Assembly (NCBI GenBank): GCA_963971425.1
Contig: OZ020515.1
Span: 15,206,291-15,270,290, forward strand
Reading direction: 5' to 3'
Length of the DNA: 64,000 bases
DNA from: Bryoerythrophyllum caledonicum
Lineage: Eukaryota > Streptophyta > Bryopsida > Pottiales > Pottiaceae
A model generated the notes under the pieces. That model ran no database searches and was not told the origin of the DNA. It saw only the letters and a list, made by a program, of their open reading frames with translations. Made by a program: the position numbers and the translations under genes. Shown here piece after piece: positions 1 through 11,925 of the stretch; the stretch's first letter is position 1; every line of letters begins with the position of its first letter.

Positions 1-470
1 ATGTGTTTGGGTCCATAGTGTTAAATATTGAACATGTTTTACAACTCTTTTTTGGAGAATCTTTCTATGCCAAAAAAGAGTTGTTTACAGGCGTTTCCCA
101 TATATTGTCTAGTGTGGAATTTGACTAGGCATGTTTTTGGTGAGTCTGTGATCATAGGGTTTTTCCAAAAATTGGTGGAGAGTTTGTTGTCAATGTTTGT
201 ATTATTAGTCCATTTATCAATAATAGGGAATTTTTCTGTAAGGGTTTCCAAATTATTTTGTAGGTCGTGTTTTTTGAGGTATTTATCTATGAATCTTATG
301 GGGCCTTTGTTGGGGTTTTGTTTATAGAGGGCCATTCATATCTATGGAAGTAGTATGGGATGACATAGGTGTGTTTGTAGAGGTGTTTGGCATCACGGTA
401 GGCTTTGTCTTGACCTTCTTTTGCTAATTTGTTGGAACTTTGGATGACTTCACAAATAACTCTAATATCC
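1..470 (-). mobile_element. Non-LTR retrotransposon fragment (RT C-terminal region), runs off left edge
   Basis: On the minus strand a 98-codon frame (335 down to 39) contains the segments NPNKGPIRFIDKYLKKH and KTCLVKFHTRQYMGN. I recognise these as the region just upstream of the zinc-knuckle/endonuclease part of non-LTR elements of the kind found at 32.6 kb. Further upstream on the same strand (about 460 down to 340) a second frame reads as related coding sequence, so a frameshift lies near 335. The frame ends with a stop at 39. The piece is a decayed fragment and the rest is outside the window. The assignment rests on remembered family similarity, not on a search. Confidence 0.5.
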
Positions 471-572
471 ACAAAACACCGAGTGAAATATTTATCGACC
501 CTCCAAAATCCAACTCACGCTCAAAAGAATCCACACAAGAAAAAAAACACACAACTAACAATCAACAACACC

Positions 573-806
573 TTAACCCTTAAACATCATTAGATGCCAT
601 TTGTGACCACAATATTCTACATGTATGGTGTGGTATTTTAACATGATAAGGTACAGATCTTGAAATGACCTCCAAATGAAACATGATAGTTAAAGAATCT
701 TCATTCCAAAGGTGTAAGTCTTGCTAAACTAAAAAAATAAAATATTCTTCTAAGTAAAATACGTGCTTGTATACATGGTTTCCAACTGACTTTGTTTAAG
801 GGTTAA
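573..806 (+). mobile_element. TTAA-flanked MITE, copy A
   Basis: A 226-bp body lies between two TTAA tetranucleotides (573-576 and 803-806). It has perfect 9-bp terminal inverted repeats CCCTTAAAC / GTTTAAGGG. The interior holds the family landmarks ACAATATTCTACATGTATGG and AAATGACCTCCAAATGAAA. Termini starting with CCC plus TTAA duplications are hallmarks of piggyBac-superfamily elements. No coding capacity is present. Confidence 0.75.
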
Positions 807-836
807 TCATATTCCAAAATATCATTGTAATACCCA

Positions 837-1062
837 TTCACCCTTAAATGTCAGAAGGTGCCACTGATGACCACAATATTCTACATCTATGGTGTCGTAT
901 TTGAACACAATGAGGCTTAGATTTTGAAATGACCTCCAAATGAAAGATGTTAGTTGAAGAATTTTCAATCCAAAGGTGAAAGCCTTAATACATATTTTTG
1001 TATTCTACAGAGTAAAATGCGTGCCTATAGATACGGTTTCCCATTGACGTTTAAGAGGTAAC
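837..1062 (+). mobile_element. TTAA-type MITE, copy B (decayed ends)
   Basis: Same family as the copy at 573, in direct orientation 35 bp downstream. It starts CCCTTAAATGTCAG at 841 and ends GACGTTTAAGAGG at 1058. The flanking TTAA sites have mutated (ttca on the left, gtaac on the right). The interior landmarks (ACAATATTCTACAT, AAATGACCTCCAAATGAAAG) are retained. Confidence 0.7.
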
Positions 1063-1069
1063 AACCGCT

Positions 1070-1560
1070 AATACCCACACAATATCTTCCAATATCAACG
1101 TAATAACTCGATACAACCCTGGTGTAAACCCAGATACCTTCACAATACCTGCCAAACACCCTTGCACAACCTCTTAATCCCCGCTTGATATCTTCAGATA
1201 CCCATGTAACACCCGGACAAGACTCCGAATAACCAGGTACAACCCCAATACCTCCATAATACCTGCTAACACCCGCCCAATACCCTCGTGCAACCTGAAA
1301 TATCCGCAAAATTTTCCGATGTCGGTATAATACCCGGAAACCACCTCTGACAACAGATATACCCGCTTAATACCTGTGGAAATCCACTCAATACCCAGAT
1401 TAGACCCGTGATATCCTGGTTCGACCAGAATACCCTCCGAATACCCGCTAACACCCGTGCGCAACCTGGAATACCCGCAAATTCATCTGACGTAATACCC
1501 GGAAAACACCCGTGACACCCTGGTACCAATGAGATACCCGTTTGATACCTATTAGATGCC
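1070..1560 (+). repeat. Degenerate minisatellite rich in ATACCCG / AACACCCG
   Basis: About 490 bp of degenerate repeats built on ATACC(C/T)G and AACACCCG words. A longer unit, (A)CCYGCTAACACCCG...TGCAACCTGRAATAYCCGCAAA, recurs near 1262 and 1442 (spacing about 180 bp), with a weaker copy near 1146. The minus strand is open in several overlapping frames only because of this low-complexity composition. The tract ends about 180 bp before the CobW-like start codon, so it overlaps or abuts that promoter. Confidence 0.6.
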
Positions 1561-1743
1561 CGTCCACGTACTTAAACCCTCGATGGTGGAGCTCATAGAG
1601 CCACACAAAACTCACCCACTCACACTCACACACACATTTGCGGCGACAAAACCAAAACCAGGCTTAAACCCTCACGAGTTGGAGCGCGATAGGTTTTGCG
1701 AACTATGCATTTCTGCAGGGCGCTCACGCATCGCACGCTCGCC

Positions 1744-4700
1744 ATGGCCGCCGCGACTGCGCTTCGCTCGGGGCTGGTGGCCAGCAGCACCCTTGGAAGC
1801 GTTGGGAGAGGAGGAGAGAGCTGCTGCACCAGGCAACCCGCGCTGGTTAGGGTTGGGTGGAGGGCAGGGGTGGCGGTGCAGCGGCAGGTGGCGGTGAGCA
1901 GCGGCGGGGTGACGAGGTTTGGCGAGGCGCGCAGGACGGTGCGGACTGTGGCGGCGGGCGTGAGTCAGCTGGAGGATGGAACCACGGAGACCTCCGAGTT
2001 CGGACATGACGCGGAATTTCCAGATAACCGCGTCGCTGTCACGATCATTACTGGTTTCCTCGGTGCCGGAAAGGTATGAATTCAAGTAATTGTGTCGAGT
2101 TCGGAGGAATTTTCGATAGAATGGTGAAAGTTTGAGAGAATTGGTGGAATCAGGGTTTAGGGTTTTACATGGAGATTTTTATGGTGGAAATTACTTTGGG
2201 AGTTTGTCAGGATTCGGATTTTTTACAGAACTGTTCTTGTAAATGCTTCGTAATCTGAAGCTTACGTATTGGATTATTTGTTATTGGTTTCTTGAGGGCT
2301 TTGGTGTTAGGATCGAAAAATAATTTGTTTGCGAGTTGTCCTCATGGTAATTTCATAATTGGAAGGTGATACATTGGTTCAATTGTCTTTCTGAATTGAA
2401 ATGCTTTCGGGGGAATTTGGATTTTTGCACTGGCCTTTCAGCTGCTGTAAATTCCTGTAGCGTGGGATTCTCGCAAATAGCCTCGCCTGTAGATATTTTC
2501 ATATGGTGGGAGTTGTTCTCATAGACGCTCTACAGTTTAAATTTTCATGTCAATCATAAAGCATTTGCAGGGACAGCTCTTTGAACAGCTGTGAATTTCT
2601 GTAGCTTTGGATGTCACATGCATGCTATGTATCTTCACGTTGGCAGCATTTTATTGTGGTGCGAATTGCCCTGAGAGTAATTGAACGCTAACACTTTTGT
2701 TATTGATGTCCAGACCACGCTGCTGAATCACATTCTTACCGCGGATCATGGCAAACGGATTGCCGTCATTGAGAATGAGGTATTCATTTGTGTATTGGCA
2801 GTCTTAGTTGTACCTTTTGAGATGAATGAGTTGCCTAAGTATGACTCTTGAAACTTTGATCAATGCATTTATCAATTAAAAGTTGTCCTTCTGAAAATAA
2901 TATTGAAGACTAAGGCTTCTTAATGTTGGATTGCAGTTTGGGGAGGTGGATATTGATGGGTCTCTGGTAGCTTCAAAGCAGCAAGGCAACGAAGACATAG
3001 TAATGCTCAACAACGGTTGCTTGTGTTGCACTGTCCGAGGGGATCTTGTGCGGATGCTGGGGGATCTCATCAAGAAGAAGAGTGGCAAGTTTGATCATAT
3101 CATCATTGAAACTACAGGTGAGTGAAGGCTGCAACTCATCTACATTCGTAATTGACGTGAGAAGGGAAGTAGCTTGACTGCGGTCAGGAAGTGTACTCTT
3201 TCAGGGCTTGCGAATCCTGCTCCGATCATTCAAACATTTTATCTTGAGGAGAATCTCGCAAACGCGTTGCGGTTGGATGGAGTTGTGACGCTGGTTGATG
3301 CAAAGCATGCAACACAGCACATCGAGGAAGTCAAGCCCGATGGTGTGGTAAACGAGGCAGTAGAGCAGATTGCGTATGCCGATCGTATCATCCTGAACAA
3401 GGTCTCTTAAACCCCGATCTTTTACATATGGATAAGCACAATTGTCAGAAACCTCTTGATATCTTGGATTGTTTGTGCCGATGGTTTTCATTATGTTTTG
3501 TTGTTTTCTGAACTTAGATTCTTTGTTGACAGATCGACCTCGTGAAAGAAGCAGAGGTGGTGTCCATGATGCGTCAGATTAAGGTAAGTGTTCCTGAAGT
3601 GGATTAGATTGTAATTTGATGATATTGCACGGCATGCTCCCGTACTTACGCCGCTGTAAACCAGTACTTCAAAGTCTCGTTTTCATGGTACATTCGCTAT
3701 CCGACTTTTGGCAGCGCATCAACGGACTTGCTCAAGTGCGGAAGGCCCAGAAGGCGGAAGTGGACTTGGACTACGTCCTCGGAGTTGGTGGCTTTGATTT
3801 GGAAAGGTTTGTACTGTGTACCTTTTACATGCTTGTACGAGATTGGTGTGTCTCTGAATTATTATTGCTGTGTTGACTATTGGGTTCGTGTGAAACGGAT
3901 CCAAATTTTCTGGATTCCGAGGACAAATCAACATCCTGTGAAAAATACGAGATAAAAACGTTCTCCTGTCCTTGAATACAGAGTGGAAGCCGATATCATG
4001 GACGGCGTGAAAGCAGAGGCTCACGTACACGACCATGGTCACGAACATAGTCACGAACATAGCCATGACCACAAGCATGAATGTGAAGAAGACCATGTAC
4101 ATACTGCCGAGTGTGGTAAGTGTAATCTGCAGCGATAGATGCACATTTTCGAAATGAAACGGATTATGCATCGACACAGATTTGTGTAGGCACCTGGGCC
4201 TATCCTCACCTGTACCATGTATCTATTGTTGTAGGTCCAGTAGCTCTATCTTGTTTGCAAGTCACTCCTGTGATGTTTGCTAACCCTTGCACTTTCGCAG
4301 GACACAACCATGACGACCACGCTCACGATCATGTCCATGATCCAGGAGTCTCCTCTGTTTCAATCGTCTGTGATGGTGCTCTTGATCTTGACAAGGTACT
4401 GAAACGTTCGCAAACCTCCCCCCTCCTGCTTATAACAAGACCTTCATAACATACAATTTTTGATTGTAATCACTATGTTCCGTAAGACTTTTGTTTGCAA
4501 CAATCCTATGTCGCTGATGTGAATCTTTAGTACTCACCATGTAGGATTTCATATCTCCAGATCAACGAATGGTTAGAACTCCTCATGGATAGGCGCAGTG
4601 AAGACCTGTATCGGACAAAGGGTGTATTATCCATTCACGGTTGGGACGAAAGATTTGTATTCCAGGTAAGTTTTCAAGCAACTCTGGATGACTTCACAAA

Positions 4701-4909
4701 TAACTCATTTTCTTCTTAAGTCACGCCACACAAACTTACACCACTTTGCTTCATTGCAGGGTGTTCACGCTTTGCTAGAAGGCTCGCCCGAACGGAACTG
4801 GGGACCAGATGAAAAGCGGGTCAACAAGCTTGTGTTCATTGGCAAGAACTTAGACGAGTCCGAACTCAGAGAAGGCTTCCAAAACTGCTTAGTTCCCGAC
4901 ACTGCGTAA
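1744..4909 (+). CDS. COG0523/CobW-family G3E GTPase, probable plastid metal chaperone
   Basis: Ten exons: 1744-2073, 2714-2779, 2937-3117, 3205-3401, 3533-3583, 3715-3806, 3982-4115, 4301-4395, 4561-4665 and 4760-4909, all with GT-AG borders and continuous phase. The N-terminal 90 or so residues are rich in Ala, Arg and Ser and look like a transit peptide. Then come the Walker A motif GFLGAGKTTL (split by intron 1), the metal-binding GCLCCTVRGDL, ETTGLANPAPI, and the NK of the G motif in ADRIILNKID. A His/Asp-rich loop (exons 7-8, many HxH and HDH) follows. The C-terminal CobW_C domain carries the GVHALLEGSP and FIGKNLD segments. The family inserts metals (zinc in the ZNG1 branch) using GTP. 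It resembles the plant plastid-nucleoid homologues of the PTAC17 type. The start at 1744 has a good initiation context; an in-frame ATG at 1696 is an alternative. Confidence 0.93.
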
Positions 4910-5717
4910 CGCAACCTGCTTGGATTAGGAGCGCATCGTGATTGCCTGCCCTGTTAGCGAGACAACGGAATGGGCAGATGATTTTAAAACATGTAGATCT
5001 TGTAGAGAAAAGCTTGAAACATACGCAGTATTCGTATGAAGGGTTAACAAGCCACTAATTGATATCCAATTTGTCTCCTCAAATCATGACATGGAAGAAA
5101 TAACGTCCGAGAAGGAAAGAGATCTCGTATTATACCTTTTTCCTCTCTGTTCAAAATTAACTTTTTGATTAATTAAACATTTATTGTAGCACGCCTCATT
5201 AGTAAGTGGGAGAAAACGAGAGTACAAGGGTGTCCATCACTCATGAACCCTTCCAAGTCAGAAGCGAACATGGACATTGAAGCCTGAGGTGGTGATGTGA
5301 CATGCCACTGAAGCTCATCAACCTCATCCTCTGCATGCACTTGGAGCATACACTTCTCTTGAAGGTGCAAGGACTGGCGTAAAGTGACCTGTTCCTTATC
5401 CCCCACATCAAAATGGAATTATGATTGGGGAGGTACAACCTGGTGAGGCTCCTGCATGTCCAAGTAATCACGCTGACGAAACGGGTTATGTCCGAAGTAC
5501 ATGGACAAGAGCCATTTTGATGGTACATAAAAGAGAACTTCAATGGCAGTACGTTATGGAATACGGGACATGTGAGTGGAGAAAAAATAGATACCGTCGT
5601 CATCTAGTTCAGTCATGGAATACTATAGTAACAGGCATGTCCACACGCGCTTGTCCCTCTCTTTCAGCTTTTCTCCCTAGTCTGCAAAACTTAGCTCCTC
5701 GCATTTCTGCAACCGTT
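4910..5717. other. Convergent 3' region between CobW-like and taxilin genes
   Basis: About 800 bp separate the two stop codons of convergent genes. It is AT-rich around 5140-5190 (TTGATTAATTAAAC), compatible with 3' UTR and polyadenylation signals of either gene. The frames present here have no recognisable product, and I see no separate gene. Confidence 0.5.
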
Positions 5718-8700
5718 TCATGACGCTTCTGGCTCCACTGCGCTCATTGCCTCCTGCGCCAAGAAAGGAAAGAAAATTACGTGGTTATTTGCAGTGTCAC
5801 CTAAAGTTTCAATAATATAAGTTTACACTCTTAATAGCTCTTAGATCAATGAAAGATCTTGGTGGACTTGATAAGTTCTGACGCTGTTTAGGGCTGATTA
5901 TGATTATTTAACTTCACAGATGGCTTCAGTAATTTGAAGGCATATCTTCTAAAATGAACTAAGTATTTCATAAGTCAAGGCAAACGACGTTTGTACGACC
6001 CACGTAATGAGGGGGATATTATTTCAACGCTGTGAGAAGGTCCCGACATTATGAGAAAAAGACTCCAAGTAATAATAACATGAGAATTCACACCATACGC
6101 CTCATACCTTGGCAGTAGGGCCCACTACCTGAAGGGAGGCTTGAGAAGGCAACGTGACGGCAGCTTTTCGCTCCGCTTGCATCGACCGGCACAGAGCTTC
6201 CAATCTTTCCTTCTGATTCTTGCTCGTTTCCAACTGTTTCTTCAAAGTGACCCTCTGCGAAATCCCCTCAAAACCATAAGTATTTGTGTAATGATACTGA
6301 CGCAAAATTATATGTTAACGGAAGTTGAAGACAGAGAACAACTATTCTCGCGATGACCAGTATCCTAATCAGTATCGATGCATAAACATGAGTTGGTGCT
6401 AAACTCAGTGTGTATGCTGGCACTCCCTGCCGAGAATCAAATACGCATGTAGACCAATCTCGTGTGCGATGGGGGAAGATAAGAAGGCGCAGGTACTATT
6501 ATGAAACTTCTATTGCTTCCATCATGAGTGGTCCTTTTTCTAGAAACCAGATAGACAAATGGAGTATGGCTCACCTCATCCAGAAGGTCAATAACTGTGA
6601 CATCTGATTTCTCGGTCTTCTTCTTAAGTGTGAGATTCTCCTTCTCTAATTTCTTGATCGTTTTAGACATCTGATTGGACATGGGAACAATCAGTTCTTA
6701 GTTGATGAAGTGAACATGAAAATGCATAAAAACGCTTGCAAGAAACACTTTACACTGTTGGAATGAGTAAAAAATAAATTGACTCGTAGTGAAAAAACAT
6801 GCACTGCCTGATAAAATTTCAGCAGAACGGACGGTTTTTGTGATGGTTACCTTCTCCATCTCTTTCTTGAAGGTTGCAAAGACCTCGTTGCTCTTTGTCA
6901 GCGTCTCCTGTAATTTACATAGATTGCCATCCATTAAATCAGTTCATGTTGAACTTCTGGTGAATTACAGTGTAGCATCAGTATTATCGGATATAATTTC
7001 TTTAATTTCATGTTTAATATTCAAGGACTTAGAGAGGCAGAACCAGCAAACTGAGATTAATCTCAACAGAGGAGATGAGCATCAATACCTTAATTCACTC
7101 AACAGGAACATTCGACAACTGATTGCGGAACGCTAGGATGAGGACTACACAAGCAAGAAACAAGTACTTGCCTGAAACTGCTCAAATTTGTCGCCATATA
7201 AGGCTAATTGAGCCCTCAAATCTTGTTCAACCTTGAGTTGATGCGCAATCTGCTCCTTGTAGAGACGTGACTTGGCTTCCTCTTGAGCGACCAACTCTTC
7301 TTGCTGCTTCAGCTTTACCTCGGCAAGCTGTTGTTCAAGCTCTTTGGTCCTTAACTGAAACAAGCCCACCAAAAATCGGCAGCCGTTCATTGGGCATGGA
7401 AGCTTCAGATGATATAAACGAACATTGAAACACATAGAACGAGATCACGGACAGTAGAATCTGAGGAATACAAGTCTCTCTGCTGATCGCTTCTTTTTCC
7501 TTCCTTGGGTCCAAAGAGGTGGTAGGTAAAGGAAGATCAGTTAAAGCATACCTGATGATTAAAATGTAGGTCCCTCTTCTCACATTGCTGAGTCAAAGCT
7601 TTAAGTGTTTCTCGTAACCTACACAAAAAGGCATTCTTAGAACGAAGCTTTGAAAGAAGCCAAACACGCCCTCTCGTAACTCTAGAAGTAATACTAGAAG
7701 TCTAGGATAAGTACTGATGTGCGTACATCTCATTTTCTTTTATCTGTTGCAACCGCTCATCCCCTTGCTCCTCCAACTTGCTTGTAATATCCTGTATCGA
7801 TCAATGTACCAGACCACTTTAGTTTGCGTATATACTCTGACGAATTGAGTACATCGACGTCGGACTAAACCTCATTTGATACGACTCCATGAAGTGACTC
7901 AATACAGCTTGTTTAGAACTGAATTCATGGTTAATCGAACTGGTGAATACGCTAGTAACAGAATATAAGCATCTGATGAGAAAACCACTGAGGTTCAAGC
8001 ATGCCAAAGTAAATAACAGCTACGAGGAAACAAGAAACACTAATCAACCTTAATAGTATTATGGAACTTTGTGGACAGCTCTTGGCGTTTCAACTGCTCT
8101 TCATTGGAGATCCTTCTGCTATCATCCTGCAGTTTGAGGAAAACGAAGGAAGATTACACGGAACAGTTAATTTCTTTCCATTGAAGAAACCCCAAAAAGA
8201 GGAATCCATAAATCTTCATAACCCAATTTACAAAAAAAACCAGGGAAGACCAGGGAAGATGCTCACAAACAGCATCTTGTTCTGCCTCTGAAGTTCTCGA
8301 CACAACGATTCCAGCTTCTGTCGAAGTCCGCTAACTTTAGAATATTCTCCATAAACTGCAGCAGATTTACAGCACGCCTGTTGTGAGTACCAAAAACATA
8401 TATGCTTTCCATGATCTCTTGCAGGTTTAAAGAGATATCAGGCAAATGTTTCCACCACAAAGAACCACAGAACTTACAGTCTTTCAACATGATTACTAAA
8501 ACAAATACCGCAAAAACCATAAACAAGAACAAGTGACTGCGGCCTCTCGGAAACTTGTGTGATCATCAAAATGAATACATACTGGTATCTTTTTCTTTGT
8601 TGACCTGCTCCAACTTCCGCTGTAGCGTTGATACTTCTTTTGCTAAGCTCTTTGTCTCGGATACCTGCATAATGTCGCTTCAGAAACTTTCAATTCCTTC

Positions 8701-9905
8701 CCACTGCGCCAACTGGGGGAACTGCAATGATGACATCCAAGCAGGAAACCAGAAAAGAGCAATATGCCGGACCTGCTGCAAATACTTGGCATTGAGAAGT
8801 CGAAGCTTCTCCTCGGCGTTTCTGTCTGTTCCATCCAGCATCGCCTTCACCTCCTTCACTTGCTTCTTCGTCGCTCTAGCTGTCACACCCAAGCAACCAC
8901 AGTCATAAGAAGTCTGCACATCCACAGCAACCTCACAGTTTGAAACATCAACGCGCAAAGCAAGAGTAGAATGATCACACAATAGATTCATGTGCAATGT
9001 CGCCCATAGAGTTTCAATACGATACCTCCTCCTTCGATTTATCATGCCACTCTTTCCTCGCTCTGAATAGTTATTAGATAGATAGAAGATAAAAGAGACT
9101 GGTGGTCTCATCTTTCAATTGAGAATGGAAGAGCGTGCTGGTCTCTACACTCAAGTTACAGCCGTCTTTAAGAGTGAAGAAAAGAGAGTTCGCATGAATA
9201 TTAGCCGCCTTCTTCTCCGTTGAGCTGGTTTTAGATTGATTAAGAACAAAAGAGGAGGTATCTTATTCAAACTTCGGGTGCCTTTGCTCTGATGATGGAG
9301 GAGATCTCACCTCTCTTGGCGGCTTCCTCATCAACTTTCGAAGAGCCAGTAGATGCAACCTCAAGCTCAGCAATCTTGAGCTCCAACATATCCTGCAACG
9401 GCTCATCATTTGTACCAGGGTCCCTCCGCAAGGTCGCCATGGGGAGATGACTGGTCTGGGAGCTGGACGGGCGATCACTGTCGTCTCCATCACTATCCGT
9501 AGCACTCTCATCATTTCCATCTTCATTGCCAGGAGGAGCCACCTTCTCAACTCCAAACAACAGAGGTCCTCTTTGAGAATCCGCTTCCACAGCCTCCTCC
9601 CCACTCGAGAGAGCAACCGGAAACCTGCGCACTTTCTCCGACGCCTTGTTCGTCTCTCCATTTGCTTCTCCCAACCCTAATTCAGGTTTCTCCTCGAACA
9701 ATGCGTCTGCAGTGGTTTCAATTGCGTCTGCTGTGACTGGATTTTCTGAGGCGCTGTCTCTGTTGCCATCTGAGACGTCTGCCGTCGGTTCCGGAAAATT
9801 CTCCGACACCGAGAAACCGTCCGGGAGAGACTGCGCCCCGGGCAAGTGGCTCACCATCTCCTCTACCGACGCGGCAGCCTCAGCTTCAATCGGAGGAGAC
9901 TCCAT
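5718..9905 (-). CDS. Taxilin-family coiled-coil protein
   Basis: Minus-strand gene of about 12 exons. Approximate coding blocks are 9270-9905, 8773-8881, 8582-8664, 8270-8383, 8050-8134, 7729-7793, 7554-7620, 7172-7352, 6853-6910, 6575-6671, 6110-6258 and 5718-5753. The N-terminal 200 or so residues are acidic and low-complexity (start MESPPIEAEAA). Then a continuous coiled coil shows taxilin signatures: EEKLRLLNAKYLQQ, LESLCRELQRQNK, AQLALYGDKFEQFQ, ETLTKSNEVFATFKKEMEK, IKKLEKENLTLKKK and RLEALCRSMQAERK. It ends EAMSAVEPEAS. Taxilins bind syntaxins (animals) and act in vesicle traffic; the plant role is inferred only. Total is roughly 550 residues. An upstream in-frame ATG at 9932 is possible, but 9905 matches the family better. 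Individual exon edges may be off by a few bases. Confidence 0.88.
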
Positions 9906-10839
9906 GGTGCGTCCTGAGACGAACAACACCAAACTACGTAAAAAAATAAATCAGACGACACGAGCTCCAGCTGCCGTTATCAACCACAGCGACGTCCACT
10001 GTTGAATCGCGGCCCGCGATCTTGGACACAGCTACTGCACCAAGATTATCACAAGTAGGTCTCACCTTCTTGCCATTCCAACAACTGCGAAAACCTTTAC
10101 AAAAAAATACTGATCGCACGCAACGACGACTAATCACAAGACGCGCTTGCTTCCTATAATCCTCAAACACCAAAGCATTCTCCAAAAATCTAGAGACACT
10201 CCAAAAACTGATCCAAAAACTTCTGATCACGAAATGCGCATCCTTCCAACAATCTTCAACGCACCAATCCTTCTCCAAAAAACCGCAACACTCCAGAAAT
10301 GAATGAAACCAGTCCAGAAACTGCTCCGTTCTCACCTGCGCGCTCCGCTTGGTTCACGCACCGATGGTGTGAGTGCCACTGCACATGAGGCAGCGCCCTG
10401 ACCTGGAAAAAGGACGGAATCAAGTGAGAAAAAGTGCGTTCGGGCTGCGGCGAGGAGAGGAAGGCGAAGGAGGACGGGGAGGTGGCGATGGCGGATCGGG
10501 TGGAGCAGGAATTCACGCGGAGAAGTGCGGGAGAGGAGCTCCGGGGAAGTGCATACTGGCATTCTCTCCCCCAAACCCTAGGTTCGTTGCGGTGTGAATG
10601 GGGGTCGGAGGGGGAACGGGTGGGGAACGGACGGGAACGCGCTTCCGGTGGCGGTTCCCAACACCAGCGGAAGAGCGAGCTCCACTTGTCTCACTAGAGT
10701 TTAAGCCTCTGAGGTGGAAACATTGGTCTTTGAAGGAGGTTGGTGTGAATAGAGTGTTTGTTTGTTTGTTCCACCGTTAATCCTGTAAGGCTGGGTTGGC
10801 TATGGCCGATGGAAAATCTACGAGTGTAGTAGATGATAT
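9906..10839. other. Upstream region of the taxilin gene
   Basis: Probable promoter and 5' UTR of the minus-strand taxilin gene. It is GC-rich at 10330-10690 with several small open frames on both strands that look like nothing known. A short (GTTT)n run occurs near 10760. No separate gene was recognised. Confidence 0.4.
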
Positions 10840-11170
10840 TTTGCTTAAACTCCCCATGACTGAAAGTTTAAGCAATGTGAATAAAAGGAAAATCCAAATA
10901 ATATTACATTTATTTTTTAGTGATTTAGCGGATAGAATTACAATCTCAACCCAAGTGATTTCATATTTTCCCCAAGAGACGTGAATTAGTTATGGATTTT
11001 CAAAGTGGTCAACCATGTGTAGCCTATTACTGCCAATAGGTACCCCCCATTAGAGCTAACCAAAAGTTAGGGATCTTGACCAATAGTGCGGTAAGCCTTA
11101 ATTAAGCCAAAGCGTGAATGGGTGGAAATGGGGTGGAATTGGAACCAAATAAAGAGATAGGAAGGTGGTG
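10840..11170 (+). repeat. Fold-back repeat family, partial copy
   Basis: It contains the family words CCCAAGTGATTTCATATTTTC, AGTTATGGATTTTCAAAGTGG and AACCAAAAGTTAGGGATCTTG, followed by GAATGGGTGGAAATGGGGTGG. The same order of words recurs at 63.1-63.4 kb, and reversed at 22.6 and 23.3 kb. About 250-330 bp are shared and strongly diverged. No coding sequence is seen. Confidence 0.55.
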
Positions 11171-11925
11171 GTCATGGCAGGGTATACCATACTATGTGGT
11201 CAAAAAATCCACTTGATCATGTTGCAATCTGGATGATTTTAAAGTCGCATACTATTTAAGTTGTTAGTTTGTCCACACCTCTACCACTATGTATTATTCT
11301 TTATTATTCATGGCATGCAACAAAATTACAGTGTGTCTTTAGTAACACTCTACCACTGTACGTAATTTCTTGCCAAGTACGATGCCATGTCAGATTGGTG
11401 GTTACAATTTTTTTGTGGTGTAATTCATCATAAACAAGCCACAATCCTACCTTCACCATGAGCTCCAACCTACCTCCTGCTGGGAAGGGGGCATAGTTGG
11501 TATGGAATGTGTTGAATAAAAGCAGCAACACACAATTATTGATGTTCTTTGAGACAATAAGTACTATTCCACTAAAAAAAATAGGATGCTTTCTGCCACT
11601 GATACCATACCACCTTCAAAATGTTAGATACTTCACAAATTCTCCACAGCACACAGAAATGGGTGTCAAGGTTTATCAAGGGTACCTTGCTCCTTCACAT
11701 CCCCTTAGGCAGAAGTAGAATCACAAGGTCAAACAGTGAAGTCAGGGACTTTGATATTCATCAAACCTCCCAAACACCGGATTGTAAAACTGTACACTAC
11801 ATGGCAAAGCTGGTTGCGAAAGTACACTACTATGCTTCAGAGCCACCGTAAAGTTCCACGTGCTATGTACAAGCTATACACAAAAACAGTATGCTCGGCA
11901 TTAGTACGAAGTAACCTGAGTGATC
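11171..11925. other. Intergenic, 3' side of MAF1
   Basis: About 750 bp without a recognisable gene. It probably includes the MAF1 3' UTR at its right end. The small open frames here are short and share no known motif. Confidence 0.4.

Noticed and set aside
1025-1633. Several overlapping minus-strand ORFs
   Set aside because: Produced by the low-complexity repeat array; the products are repetitive and unlike any family.
9646-10005. 119-codon plus-strand ORF
   Set aside because: Antisense to the acidic N-terminus of the taxilin gene.
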